Below, piece by piece: positions 25,066-34,661 of a DNA stretch of 64,000 nt. The position numbers and the translations under genes were made by a program. The notes beneath the pieces are model-generated. The model ran no database searches, was not told the DNA's origin, and worked only from the letters and a program-made list of their open reading frames with translations. Origin of the DNA: JAEZHK01 sp040768845 (GTDB lineage: Bacteria; Bacillota; Clostridia; Christensenellales; Aristaeellaceae); NCBI GenBank assembly GCA_040768845.1, contig JAXGME010000005.1, positions 1 to 64,000 of the forward strand, read 5' to 3'. The number at the start of each line of letters is the position of its first letter. Within the stretch, counting starts at the first letter, position 1.

Positions 25066-26455
25066 GATCGATCTCCTTTCGGCATTCGGCCGCATGGTAT
25101 TCCGGGGGAAGGATGAGGTTCAGGATCACCGCCAGGATGGTGGTCAGCACCACGGGCGACTGGCCCAGGATCATGGCCGCGCTCTCGGGCAGGCCGCCGA
25201 TGGAGCCGGAGGCCTGGCTGACGCCCATGCCCAGCGCCACCGAAAGCCCCACCACGGTGGTGGTTCGGGGGGTGAGGGGCTTGGCCGTCACCAGCTTGAC
25301 GCCGGACATGGCGATGGTGGAGAAAACCGTCAGCGTGGCGCCGCCCAGGACGCACTGGGGGATGGTGGTGAGCGCCGCCGCGAATTTGGGAAACACCCCC
25401 GCCAGCAAAAGCACCCCCGCCGCCAGCGCGAACACCCGGCGGCTGACCACCTTCGTGGTGGACACAATGCCCACGTTCTGGCTGTAGGTGGCGGTGGGCA
25501 GCCCGCCCACGAGGCTCATCAGGATGTTGGTGAACCCGTAGCCCATGATGCCGCCGGAGAGCTCGGCGTCGGTGGGTTCGCGCTCCAGGCCGCCCACGGT
25601 GGTGGCGGTGAAGTCGCCCAGCGCCTGGATGGCGTTGATGGCGAAGAGAAGCCCCAGCGCCGTGCAGGCCACCGGCTCAAACCGGATGCCAAAGGGCAGC
25701 ACCTTGGGCGCGGCCAACCAGCCCGCACCGGCCACGCCGGAAAAGTCCACCATGCCGAAGGCCATCGCCACCAGATAGCCCGCCGCCATGCCGATGAGGA
25801 TGGAGGACAGCTTCAGCATGCCCCGGGCGAAGCTGCCCAGCGCCACCACCACGGCCAGGGTAATGAGCGCCACCAGCCAGTTCTGCCAGGAGCCGTAGAC
25901 CAGCGCGTCGGTCAACCCCCGGGCGGCCACGGAATCGGCGGTGTTGGCCACGCCGCCGGCCATGTAGTTGATGGCCGTCATGTACAGCGAAAGGCCGATG
26001 GTGAACACCACCGTGCCCGCCACGATGGGCGGGAAGAACCGGCGCACGCGGCGGATGAAAAAGCCCACCAGAAGGGCCGCCGCGCCGCCGACCACCATGG
26101 CGCCGGTGATGGCGGCCACGCCCTCGCTTTGGGCGATGCCCTGCATCGTGGGCACGTAGGCGAAGCTGATGCCCATAATCACCGGCAGCTTTGCGCCCAG
26201 GCGCAGCCGCCCGCGGCCGAGGGGGTAGAGCTGCAAAAGCGTGGACAGCGCCGCGGTGACAAGCGCCGCCTGGATGAGGATCACACGGTTCTCCTGGCTC
26301 AGACCCGCGGCGTTGGCCACCATGATCGCCGGGGTGATGCAGCCCACAATGGCCGCCAGCACATGCTGCAGCGACAGCGGCAGGGCCTCGAGAAGGGGCG
26401 GTTTTCCCTCGATCTCGCAGAGCCTCGGGTCCTGTCGGGTTTCGGGGGATGCCAT
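25052..26455 (-). CDS. NCS2-family xanthine/urate-type permease
   Basis: A 467-residue membrane protein with about 12-14 helices of the nucleobase-cation symporter 2 family. The TM1 glutamine-histidine pair (LSLQHVLA), the GDFTATTVGG segment of TM8 and the TYSQNVGIV signature of TM10 are present. The NVGIV form groups it with xanthine/uric-acid transporters more than uracil carriers, which agrees with its place between a molybdenum hydroxylase and diaminopropionate lyase. It should bring purines into the cell for the pathway. GAGGCGAT before the start overlaps the end of the hydroxylase gene. Confidence 0.93.
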   Translation of the reverse strand: MASPETRQDPRLCEIEGKPPLLEALPLSLQHVLAAIVGCITPAIMVANAAGLSQENRVILIQAALVTAALSTLLQLYPLGRGRLRLGAKLPVIMGISFAYVPTMQGIAQSEGVAAITGAMVVGGAAALLVGFFIRRVRRFFPPIVAGTVVFTIGLSLYMTAINYMAGGVANTADSVAARGLTDALVYGSWQNWLVALITLAVVVALGSFARGMLKLSSILIGMAAGYLVAMAFGMVDFSGVAGAGWLAAPKVLPFGIRFEPVACTALGLLFAINAIQALGDFTATTVGGLEREPTDAELSGGIMGYGFTNILMSLVGGLPTATYSQNVGIVSTTKVVSRRVFALAAGVLLLAGVFPKFAAALTTIPQCVLGGATLTVFSTIAMSGVKLVTAKPLTPRTTTVVGLSVALGMGVSQASGSIGGLPESAAMILGQSPVVLTTILAVILNLILPPEYHAAECRKEIDHETH

Positions 26456-26458
26456 TGG

Positions 26459-29023
26459 TCAATCGCCTCGCTTTCCGGGTTGGTAGGCGGTGTCCGCCAT
26501 GGGGATGCGGGTACGGAACACGCCGTCCAGCCGGTACTGGGCGTGGGCCGCGGCGGGGGCGGTGGGGATGGTGGCGATCTCGCCCACCCCCTTGACGCCG
26601 AAGGCCAGCTGGCTGTCCTCGGCTTTGCCCAGCAGGATCACCTCCACCGGCGGCATGTCCGTGGCGCGGAAGAGCCCCAGCGTGGCGTAGGTGGTCTTGA
26701 CATAGCCGCCCTCGGTTTTGAAATCCTCCGTCAGCGCGTACCCGAGGCCCATGGCCACGCCACCCTCGATCTGCCCCTCGCAGGACCTGGGGTTGACCGC
26801 GCGGCCCACGTCGTGGGCGGCGACCACCTTTTGCACCCGGCCCGCCTCGTCCAGGATCACCACGTGGGCCGCGTAGCCGTAGGCGATGTGGCTGACGGGG
26901 TGGGGCTTATCTGTGCCCATGGGATCGGTGACGCCGCTGTACTCGCCGTAAAAGCCGTGGCCCTCGAGGGCCGCAAGCGGCCGGCCGGCCAGCGCGTCCA
27001 TCATCTTGCGGGCGGCGCGCCGGGTGGCCTCGCCGGTGAAAAGGCTCTGGCGGCTGGCGGTGGAGGTGCCGGAATTGGGGGTGGTCAGGGTGTCCGCCGC
27101 CTCGTGCACAAACGCTTCCGCCGGCAGCCCCGTTTCCTGCACGGCCATCTGGATCACCACGGTGGCGATGCCCTGGCCCATGCAGGCGGCGGAGGTCAGG
27201 ATGTGGGCCTTGCCGTCGCGGATCACGATTTCGCACCGGCCGGTGTCTGGCACGCCCACGCCCAGGCCGCTGTTTTTCATGGCCCCGGCGATGCCCGCGT
27301 AGGGGCTGGATTCGTAGGCGTCCTTTACCGCCAGTAGGCACTCCGCGTAGGCGGTGTCCGGCCCGGCGATCTGGCCGTTGGGCAGCGCCTGGCCGGGGCG
27401 GATGGCGTTTCTGAAGCGGATCTCCCAGGGGGAGATGCCCACCGCCTCCGCCAAGAGGTTCAGGTTCATCTCGGCGGCAAAGCAGCTCTGGGTGACGCCA
27501 AACCCCCGGAACGCGCCGGCCGGCACGTTGTTGGTGTAGACCGCCATGCCGGCGATGTCCACGTTTTGGAAGTTGTAGGGCCCGCCGGCGTGGGTGCAGG
27601 CGCGCTGCAGCACCGGGCCGCCCAGCGAGGCGTAGGCCCCTGTGTCAAACACGATCCGGGCGCGCATGCCGGTGATGAAGCCCTGCGCGTCGCAGGCGGT
27701 GGTCATTTCAATGTGGGCCGCGTGGCGCTTGGTGTGCACCATCAGGCTCTCCGCCCGGGAGAAGCGCACCTTGACGGGCCGGCCGGTCACGTAGGCCATC
27801 AGCGCCGCGTGGTGCTGCACGCTCATGTCCTCCTTGCCGCCGAAGCCGCCGCCCACCAGCATCGTGCGGGAGCGCACCTTTTCCCGGGGCAGGTTCAGCA
27901 TGCGCGCCACTTCCCGCTGCTCGTCGTAGACCGACTGGGAGCCGGTGAACAGCAGGATGCCCCCTTCGCCGTCGGGCTGCGCGATGGCGCATTCCGGTTC
28001 CATGAAGGCGTGGTCGGTCATGGGGGTGTCGTAGACGCGGGTGACTTTGTGGGCGGCGCGGGCGATGGCGCCCTCGGCGTCGCCGCGGCGCACCTCCTGA
28101 TGAAAGAGGATATTGCCGCCCTCGTGCAGGCGCGGCGCGCCCTCGGCCAGCGCCTCGTCCGGGGTCAGAAGGGGCGTCAGCACCTCGTACTCCACGTCCA
28201 CCAGCGCGAGAATCCCGTCCAGCGCCTCCCGCCGCTCGGCGGCCGCGAGGCAGATGGCGTCGCCCACGTAGCGGGTGATGTCGCCCTCGGCGATCATCAC
28301 GTCCCAGTCGGGCACCAGGTGCCCGGTCTTGTTGAAGGGCACGTCGGCGGCGGTCAGGATGCGCACGCACTCGGGGTGTTGGAGGGCGCGGGTGAGATCG
28401 ATCTTCTTCACCCTGGCCCGGGGGTACTTCGACCGGAGCGCCTTGGCGTGGAGCATGCCCGGGAGAACCACGTCGTCGGCGAAGAGCCCCTCGCCCAGCA
28501 CCTTGGCCGGGGCGTCCACCCGGGGGATGTCCTCGCCCAGAAGGCCAAAGCCCCCGGGCGCCTCCACCGGGCGGTTTTCGCGGAAGATGTCCGCGGCAAG
28601 AAGGATCGCGTCCTCGATCTTCTGGTAGCCGGTGCAGCGGCAGATGTTGCCGCGGATGGCGGCCTTCACGGCCCGCCGGTCCGGGGAGGGATTCTGGTCC
28701 AGCAGCGCCTTGGCGGAGATCACCATGCCGGGAATGCAAAAGCCGCACTGTACCGCGCCCGCCGCCGAAAAGGCGTGGGCGTAGACCGCCTTTTCCCGCG
28801 GCGTCAGCCCCTCGACGGTGACGACGCGCTTGCCCTCGAGCCTGGCCGCGTCGGTGATGCAGGCGCGGCGCTTCGCGCCGTCGATCAGCACCGTGCAGGC
28901 GCCGCAGGCACCGGTGCCGCAGGCGTTCTTCACCGAAGTCAGGCGCATCTCGTCCCGGAGAAAGTCGATCAGCTTTCCGCCCTCGGCGCTCACCGATCGG
29001 CCGTTGACCCAGAATGAAGCCAT
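26459..29023 (-). CDS. Fused iron-sulphur/molybdopterin hydroxylase (xanthine dehydrogenase type)
   Basis: An 854-residue single-chain enzyme. Residues 1-160 carry two [2Fe-2S] clusters (Cys35, 40, 43, 55; then Cys93, 96, 128, 130). Residues about 170-850 are the molybdopterin domain, with GGGFGGKED, GAFRGFGVTQ and late GVGEIATIP containing the catalytic glutamate. No FAD domain or separate FAD subunit is encoded in the operon. This layout matches the selenium-dependent molybdenum hydroxylases found with ssnA, ygfK and MocA; there the active form needs a labile selenium. It should oxidise or, running in reverse, reduce a purine (for example xanthine/urate). AGGAGG precedes the ATG. No in-frame TGA selenocysteine codon is seen. 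Confidence 0.92.
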   Translation of the reverse strand: MASFWVNGRSVSAEGGKLIDFLRDEMRLTSVKNACGTGACGACTVLIDGAKRRACITDAARLEGKRVVTVEGLTPREKAVYAHAFSAAGAVQCGFCIPGMVISAKALLDQNPSPDRRAVKAAIRGNICRCTGYQKIEDAILLAADIFRENRPVEAPGGFGLLGEDIPRVDAPAKVLGEGLFADDVVLPGMLHAKALRSKYPRARVKKIDLTRALQHPECVRILTAADVPFNKTGHLVPDWDVMIAEGDITRYVGDAICLAAAERREALDGILALVDVEYEVLTPLLTPDEALAEGAPRLHEGGNILFHQEVRRGDAEGAIARAAHKVTRVYDTPMTDHAFMEPECAIAQPDGEGGILLFTGSQSVYDEQREVARMLNLPREKVRSRTMLVGGGFGGKEDMSVQHHAALMAYVTGRPVKVRFSRAESLMVHTKRHAAHIEMTTACDAQGFITGMRARIVFDTGAYASLGGPVLQRACTHAGGPYNFQNVDIAGMAVYTNNVPAGAFRGFGVTQSCFAAEMNLNLLAEAVGISPWEIRFRNAIRPGQALPNGQIAGPDTAYAECLLAVKDAYESSPYAGIAGAMKNSGLGVGVPDTGRCEIVIRDGKAHILTSAACMGQGIATVVIQMAVQETGLPAEAFVHEAADTLTTPNSGTSTASRQSLFTGEATRRAARKMMDALAGRPLAALEGHGFYGEYSGVTDPMGTDKPHPVSHIAYGYAAHVVILDEAGRVQKVVAAHDVGRAVNPRSCEGQIEGGVAMGLGYALTEDFKTEGGYVKTTYATLGLFRATDMPPVEVILLGKAEDSQLAFGVKGVGEIATIPTAPAAAHAQYRLDGVFRTRIPMADTAYQPGKRGD

Positions 29024-29048
29024 AGCGCACCTCCTGTGGTCGGTCGGG

Positions 29049-30416
29049 CTACAGTTCGGGCAGGCCCCGCTTCAGGTACCGACCCCTGGGGCCGGACACC
29101 TCGCCGTTCTCCATCACGGTTTCGCCGCCCAGCAGCACGCGGACGGGTCGCCCGGTGACCTCAAAGCCCTCCCAGGGGCTGTAATCGGCCAGCATGTGCT
29201 GGTGCTCCGCGCGGATCACCCACTTGTAGTCCCGCTGCCACAGCACGATGTCGGCGTCCGCCCCGGGGCGGATGACGCCCTTTCGCGGGTACAGGCCGTA
29301 GCGGCGGGCGGGGTTTTCCGCCAGCATGCGGCACATGTCCCGGGGCTCAATCCGCTTTTTCGCCACCAGCTCGGAGTAGATCACCGCGGGTCTGTGCTCC
29401 ACGCTGGGCAGACCGTTGGGGATTTTGGAAAAATCCGCCTCGCCCAGCGCCTTTTGCGCCAGGGTGTAGCTACAGTGGTCGGTGGCAATGGTGTCGATGG
29501 CGCCCTCCTGCACCGCGTCGATGAGGGCCTTCACGTCCGCCGCCTTGCGAAGCGGCGGCGAGCACACGTACTTTGCGCCGGCAAAGCCCGGCTCGTCGTA
29601 GCGGTCGTCCTCCAGCGTCAGGTAGTGGGGGCAGGTTTCCAAAAACACCTTCACGCCCCGGGCGCGGGCGGAAAGGGCCGCCCGGAGGCCCGCCTCGCTG
29701 GACAGATGCACCACGCCGACGGGCACGCCCGCCTGCTGGGCCAGGTAGGTCAGCCGGGAAATGGCCTCGGCCTCCATCAGCGCCGGGCGGCAGCGGGGGT
29801 GCTCCGAGGGCCCCAGGCGCCTGGCCGCGCGGGCCTCGGCCACCAGGCGGTTGATCACCGGGCCGTTTTCGCAGTGGCAGTAGACCACGCCGCCCGCGTC
29901 GCCCACCGCCCGCAGTACGTCAAACACCTGGTCGTCCGCAAGGCGCAGCGCGTCGTAGGCCATGTAGATCTTGAAGGAGGTGACGCCCGCCTCGATCAAT
30001 AGCGGAAGCTCGGCCCGGGCGGCCTCGTTCCAGTCGGTGACGGCCATGTGGAAGCCGTAGTCGCAAAAGCAGCGGCCGTCGGCCTTTTGGTGCCAGGCGG
30101 CCAGCGCCTCGGCCAGGGTGCCGCCCCTTTCCTGGGTGGCGAAATCGACGATGCAGGTGGTGCCGCCGGCCACCGCCGCCCGGGTGCCGGAGGCGAAGTC
30201 GTCGGCGGTGACGGTGACGCCGTTATCCATGTCAAAGTGGGTGTGGGCGTCGATAAAGCCGGGAAAGACCAGGAGCCCCCGGGCGTCGATCACCTCGTCG
30301 CCGGGCTTCGGGGCGATGGACGGCCCGATGGCCGCGATCCTGCCGCCCTCGATGGCCACGTCGGCGCGGAAATCCTCGCCGGAGGAGACGACAACGCCGC
30401 CCAGAATCAGTTTCAT
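29049..30416 (-). CDS. hyuA: Dihydropyrimidinase/hydantoinase-type amidohydrolase
   Basis: A 455-residue cyclic amidohydrolase. Metal ligands: His58 and His60 in FIDAHTHFD, the lysine to be carbamylated at 149 (SFKIYMAYD), later YCHCEN, VVHLSSEAG, and Asp in IATDHCSY. It opens a cyclic amide ring such as a dihropyrimidine-like intermediate. Its ATG overlaps the stop of ygfK (ATGA), so the two proteins are made together; YgfK probably reduces the ring that this enzyme then opens. Part of the purine operon; the real substrate is inferred, not shown. Confidence 0.93.
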   Translation of the reverse strand: MKLILGGVVVSSGEDFRADVAIEGGRIAAIGPSIAPKPGDEVIDARGLLVFPGFIDAHTHFDMDNGVTVTADDFASGTRAAVAGGTTCIVDFATQERGGTLAEALAAWHQKADGRCFCDYGFHMAVTDWNEAARAELPLLIEAGVTSFKIYMAYDALRLADDQVFDVLRAVGDAGGVVYCHCENGPVINRLVAEARAARRLGPSEHPRCRPALMEAEAISRLTYLAQQAGVPVGVVHLSSEAGLRAALSARARGVKVFLETCPHYLTLEDDRYDEPGFAGAKYVCSPPLRKAADVKALIDAVQEGAIDTIATDHCSYTLAQKALGEADFSKIPNGLPSVEHRPAVIYSELVAKKRIEPRDMCRMLAENPARRYGLYPRKGVIRPGADADIVLWQRDYKWVIRAEHQHMLADYSPWEGFEVTGRPVRVLLGGETVMENGEVSGPRGRYLKRGLPEL

Positions 30417-33292
30417 TTGCGATCCCTCACAGTCTGCATAAAGCGTCGCATGGGTTCGGCCGCAGCCTCGGGCCGCACTCGGAAGGAGCCGTCGGGCTGG
30501 ATGAAAAAGCCGGGGTTTTCGCTTTCGTCCATGTCCCGCTCGCGCGCAAAGAGGGTGAACTTCTCCTTGTAGGGCGCGCTGTCGTAGGGGCAGAAGGTTT
30601 CGCAGTTGCCGCACTCGTTGCACAGGGCGTCAATGTGCAGGATCTGCTCGCGGCCGTCCACCGCCACCACCTGATTGGCGCGGTTGGGGCACACGTCCAC
30701 GCAGTTGCCGCAGACGCTGCCGCAGCCCAGGCACCGCTCGTTCTCGTTTTCGGGCCGACCGGGGTTTTTCAGCGCGGCGCGGCGCTCGCGCAGCATGGCG
30801 GCGTTGAGGGGCAGCGGCTCCGCCTCCTCGACGCCCAGGATCAGCCGCGCCACCTCGGCGGCGTCGGCGATGGCCTCCACCACGGTGGCGGGGCCGCGGC
30901 GGGCGTCGCCCACCAGGAAGAGCCGCTCGCTCTGCCTTACGGCGGAGGGCCCCCGGTCCGCCACGCAGGCGCCGGCGGCGGAGAGGAGCTGGCAGTCCGG
31001 CTTTTCGCCGATGGCGGCGATGACGGTGTCGGCGGAGATTTCCACCAGTTCGTCCGTGGGCACCGGCGCGCGGCGGCCGGAGGCATCCGGATCGCCCAGC
31101 GCCATGCGGCGGCAGGTGAGCACGCCGTTTTCATGGGCCACGGGGGCCAGCAGCTCGATGAGCTTCACGCCCTCCTCGGCGGCGAAGGCCAGTTCGTGCT
31201 CGTCGCAGGGCATTTCGCGCTTGGTGCGGCGATAGACCATGGACACGCGGTTGACCCCGCGCACCCGGAGCGCCGCGCGGGCCGCGTCGATGGCGGTGTT
31301 GCCGCCGCCCACGATGGCGACGGACGCGCCCGTCTGCACCTCGCCGCGGTTGAAGGCCTGCAAAAAGTTGAGGGCGTCCACGGTGCAGCCCTTCTCGAGC
31401 TTCAGTTCGCCGCTGACCCAGGCGCCCACGGCCAGCACCACGTGGGAATAGCCCTCGGACAGGAGCGTGGCGGGGGCCAGCACCTCGCTGTTCAGGCGGA
31501 TTTCCACGCCCAGCTTTTCGAGCATGGCGGCGTCCTTTTCGATGGAGGCCTCGGAGATCCGGAACCGCGGAATCGCGTAGCGCACGATGCCGCCCAGGGC
31601 GGCCCGCTTTTCAAACAGCGTCACCCGCGTGCCGCCGCGGGCCAGGAAGTAGGCCGCCGCCATGCCGCCGGGGCCGCCGCCCACCACCGCCACGCGCTCG
31701 GGCCGCGTGGAGCGGGGCGAGAGCATCGACATGAAGCGCTCGTAGCCGCGCCCGGCGGACAGGAGCTTTGCCTCGCGGATGCGGATGTTCTCCTCGTAGA
31801 AGTTGCGGGTACAGCTCTTGGTGCAGCGGTGTGCGCAGATGGTGCCGGTGACGAAGGGCAGCGGGTTTTTCTCGCAGATGACGGAGAGCGCCTCGAAGTA
31901 CTGGCCGCGGCCCGCCAGCTCCACGTAGGCGGGGATGTCCTGATGGATGGGGCAGCCGTCGGCGCAGGGGGCGCGGTAGCAGTCGAGCAGCGGCACCTTT
32001 TGGGACATTTTGGGGTGGGGCGCGCGGGTGGCGCGGGCGCGCGCGTCGCGGCGGGCGTCCCGCGCCAGCGCGGCGAGGGCCGTCAGGTCCACCCGGGTAA
32101 AGGGCCGGTAGGGCATGGCGGACAGCGCCCCGGCGATGGGCTTCAGCCGGTTGTAGCCGCCGGGCTTGAGCAGCGTCGTGGCCAGGGTGATGGGCCAGAC
32201 GCCCGCAGCAAAGATGCGCTCGATGTTCATCGCGTCGGCGCCGCCGGAGTAGGAGGCCCGGAGGCCGCCGTCAAAGGCGCGCTCCACCTTCTCCGCCAGC
32301 GAAACGGTGAGGGGGTAGAGGGCCTTGCCGCTCATGTACATCTCGCTGCCGGGCAGCTCGCCGCGGGTGATGTCCACGGGGAAGGTGTTGGTCAGCTTCA
32401 CGCCGAACTCGAGGCCCTTCTCCGCCGCCAGCGCGAGGAGCCGCCGGATCATGGGCACCGCGTCCTCAAACTGCAGGTCTTCCTTGAAATGGTGGTCGTC
32501 GAAGGACAGCTCGTAGCCCAGGCCGTCCAGCGTTTTGCGGGCGAAGTCGTAGCCCAGCAGGGTCGGATTCATCTTGACCAGCGTGTTCAGCTTCTTTTCG
32601 GCAATCAGGTAGGCGGCGATGCGCTCAATCTCGCCCGCCGGGCAGCCGTGCAGCGTGGACAGCGTGATGGAGCGGCACACCCTGGGGCTGACGCCCTCCA
32701 CGTATTCGCGGGTCAGCCCCAGCCGGCCGAGGTTTTCAAGCGCCCAGGCGCGGCAGGCCTGAAATTCTTCCAGCCCGGAGGCGTCCTTCAGGCCCTCGAT
32801 GAAGCGGTCGATCTTTTCCGATTGGATGCCCGCCAGGTCGTAGCCCACGCTCATGTTGAAGGCAAAGCCCTCTGGGTCGCCCAGGCCCCAGGCTTTTGAA
32901 ATCAGCTTCAGCGCGAACCAGGCCTTCACGTATTCGTCCAGCGCCTGGGGCACGGTCAGCTCCGTGGACCACTCCACGTTGTAGCCCTCGTCCGCCGCCA
33001 GGATGCAGGGCTTTTCGACGGGCAGGTCCTCGCCGTCCAGCGTCTGCACGGTTTTGAGCTCAAAGTAGCGCGCGCCCGCGGCGTAGGCGGAGATGATGTT
33101 GCCCGCCAGCTGCGTGTGGGGGCCGGCCGCGGGGCCGAAGGGGGTTTCGATCTTTTCGCCGAAGAGGGGCAGTTGGCCGCCATTGTGGCGGTACAGGTCG
33201 TATACGCCCAGTACGCGGCCCTCGCGCTCGTAGCCGCGCAGCAGCTCGTCCATCAATTGATCAAAGGGCGCCGGGATCATCCTGTCGGACAT
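30413..33292 (-). CDS. ygfK: YgfK-type flavin/iron-sulphur oxidoreductase
   Basis: A 959-residue protein historically called putative selenate reductase. ATG 33292 follows GGGAGG within the end of ssnA; the frame runs far upstream without reason. Layout: residues 1-450 resemble a dihydroorotate/dihydropyrimidine dehydrogenase FMN barrel; about 500-620 has the cysteine set CADGCP...CAHRCTKSC of GltD/DPD-type N-terminal clusters; about 585-880 is a GltD-like FAD/NAD(P)H unit (VAVVGGGPGGMAAAYFLARG, AIVGGGNTAIDAARAAL); about 890-935 has ferredoxin cysteines (CLGCGSVCGNCVDVCP, CNECGNCETFCP). The arrangement resembles a rearranged dihydropyrimidine dehydrogenase, so pyridine-nucleotide-dependent reduction of a purine-derived ring is likelier than selenate reduction. 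Confidence 0.92.
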   Translation of the reverse strand: MSDRMIPAPFDQLMDELLRGYEREGRVLGVYDLYRHNGGQLPLFGEKIETPFGPAAGPHTQLAGNIISAYAAGARYFELKTVQTLDGEDLPVEKPCILAADEGYNVEWSTELTVPQALDEYVKAWFALKLISKAWGLGDPEGFAFNMSVGYDLAGIQSEKIDRFIEGLKDASGLEEFQACRAWALENLGRLGLTREYVEGVSPRVCRSITLSTLHGCPAGEIERIAAYLIAEKKLNTLVKMNPTLLGYDFARKTLDGLGYELSFDDHHFKEDLQFEDAVPMIRRLLALAAEKGLEFGVKLTNTFPVDITRGELPGSEMYMSGKALYPLTVSLAEKVERAFDGGLRASYSGGADAMNIERIFAAGVWPITLATTLLKPGGYNRLKPIAGALSAMPYRPFTRVDLTALAALARDARRDARARATRAPHPKMSQKVPLLDCYRAPCADGCPIHQDIPAYVELAGRGQYFEALSVICEKNPLPFVTGTICAHRCTKSCTRNFYEENIRIREAKLLSAGRGYERFMSMLSPRSTRPERVAVVGGGPGGMAAAYFLARGGTRVTLFEKRAALGGIVRYAIPRFRISEASIEKDAAMLEKLGVEIRLNSEVLAPATLLSEGYSHVVLAVGAWVSGELKLEKGCTVDALNFLQAFNRGEVQTGASVAIVGGGNTAIDAARAALRVRGVNRVSMVYRRTKREMPCDEHELAFAAEEGVKLIELLAPVAHENGVLTCRRMALGDPDASGRRAPVPTDELVEISADTVIAAIGEKPDCQLLSAAGACVADRGPSAVRQSERLFLVGDARRGPATVVEAIADAAEVARLILGVEEAEPLPLNAAMLRERRAALKNPGRPENENERCLGCGSVCGNCVDVCPNRANQVVAVDGREQILHIDALCNECGNCETFCPYDSAPYKEKFTLFARERDMDESENPGFFIQPDGSFRVRPEAAAEPMRRFMQTVRDRK

Positions 33293-33297
33293 ATGGA

Positions 33298-34632
33298 TTA
33301 CCTCCCCTCGTTGATGCGTGTCCACAGCGCGCCGGCGGCTTCGCGGCACCGGGCCATGAGGCGCGGCCTGTCCACGCCGGTGAGCTGCCGGTCCTTCATC
33401 AGCACCCGGCCGTTCGCCACGGTGGCGGTCACCATCCGGCCGTTCATGCCGAACATCACGTGGCCGTTGATGTTGTCCTCCGTCAGCGGCGTGGGCGGGT
33501 CGTAATCCACCACGATCACGTCCGCCGCGGCGCCGGGCTTCAGCACGCCGATCTCGCGGCCGAACATCTGCGAGGCCATTTCGGCGTTCATGTGAAACAG
33601 CATGGCCGGGATCTCGCCCCAGGCGGCGGACGGATCTGCCAGGTTGTGCTTGTGCAAAAGGTTCGCCACCTTGTAGCTCTCCAGCATGTCGTTGGTGTAG
33701 CCGTCGGTGCCAAGGCCGATCCGGACGCCCCTGTGGAACATGCGGATCACCGGCGGGCAGCCGATGGCGTTGCCCATGTTGCTCTCGGGGTTGTGGCCCA
33801 CCATGGAGCGGGTTTCGGCGATCAGGTCGATCTCCGCCTCGGACACGTGGGTGCAGTGGCCAAGGAGCGTCTTTTCCCCCAGGATGCCGAAATCGTGCAG
33901 CCGGAAGGCGGGGCGCTTGCCGTGCTCGCGCAGGCTCGCCAGCACGTCGTCGATGCCCTCCGCCACGTGGATGTGGTAGCCGGCGCCGGGGTTGTGGGCG
34001 GCGCAGAGGGCCAGGGTTTCGTCGGACAGCGTAAAGGGCGCGTGCAGGCCAAAAAGCGCGGCCAGCATGCCGGAATCGTCCGCCCGGGCGTATTGGATGA
34101 AGCGCTCGTTCTCCAGCACGCCCTGCATCATCTTGTCCCGGCCGTCCCGGTCGGACACCTCGTAGCACAGGCAGGCGCGAACGCCCATGTTCCGGGCGCT
34201 GCCGGCGATTTCAAACAGGCTGCCCTCAATCTCGCCGTAGCTGGCGTGGTGGTCGATCACGGTGGTGACGCCGTTTTCGATGGCGTCGACAAAGGTCATG
34301 TCGGCGGAGAGGCGGGTGTCGGGGTTTTTGAGATGGCGGTCCAGCGTCCACCACAGTCCGTCCAGAATCTCGAGGAAGCCCTTGGCGGCGTAGCCCTTGA
34401 TGGACATGCCCCGCGCGAAGGCGGAGTAGATGTGGTTGTGGGCGTTGATGAGTCCCGGCATGATGACGCCCCCGCGGGCGTCCAAGCGCTCGGCCCCGGC
34501 GTACTTCGCGCAAAGCGCCGCCCAGTCGCCCACCTCGACGATCGCGCCGCCCTCCACGGCCACCGCGCCGCGCGCCACCAGCGGCCGCGCGCCGTCCCGG
34601 GTGACGACGCTTCCGTTCCCAATCAGCAGCAT
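33298..34632 (-). CDS. ssnA: SsnA-type amidohydrolase
   Basis: A 444-residue metal-dependent aminohydrolase of the ATZ/TRZ-guanine deaminase group. NAHNHIYSAF gives the first metal-binding histidines, YHIHVAEG and GHCTHVSEAE the next, and LGTDGYTNDM the catalytic aspartate. ATG 34632 is preferred over the frame start at 34719 because AGGAGGG lies just upstream and the leader terminator occupies the space between. Probably deaminates or opens a purine-derived ring. First gene of the nine-gene operon, immediately after an attenuator-like hairpin, so it and everything downstream are likely controlled by the leader RNA. Confidence 0.93.
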   Translation of the reverse strand: MLLIGNGSVVTRDGARPLVARGAVAVEGGAIVEVGDWAALCAKYAGAERLDARGGVIMPGLINAHNHIYSAFARGMSIKGYAAKGFLEILDGLWWTLDRHLKNPDTRLSADMTFVDAIENGVTTVIDHHASYGEIEGSLFEIAGSARNMGVRACLCYEVSDRDGRDKMMQGVLENERFIQYARADDSGMLAALFGLHAPFTLSDETLALCAAHNPGAGYHIHVAEGIDDVLASLREHGKRPAFRLHDFGILGEKTLLGHCTHVSEAEIDLIAETRSMVGHNPESNMGNAIGCPPVIRMFHRGVRIGLGTDGYTNDMLESYKVANLLHKHNLADPSAAWGEIPAMLFHMNAEMASQMFGREIGVLKPGAAADVIVVDYDPPTPLTEDNINGHVMFGMNGRMVTATVANGRVLMKDRQLTGVDRPRLMARCREAAGALWTRINEGR

Positions 34633-34661
34633 GGGATTCCCTCCTTCGCCTTTGACGCAAT

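Noticed and set aside
24944..27337. A 797-residue plus-strand frame opposite the permease and hydroxylase
   Set aside because: Shadow of minus-strand genes, with shadow-type amino-acid composition.
26459..29023. Selenocysteine in the molybdenum hydroxylase
   Set aside because: No in-frame TGA codon is present; any selenium would be a labile cofactor form.
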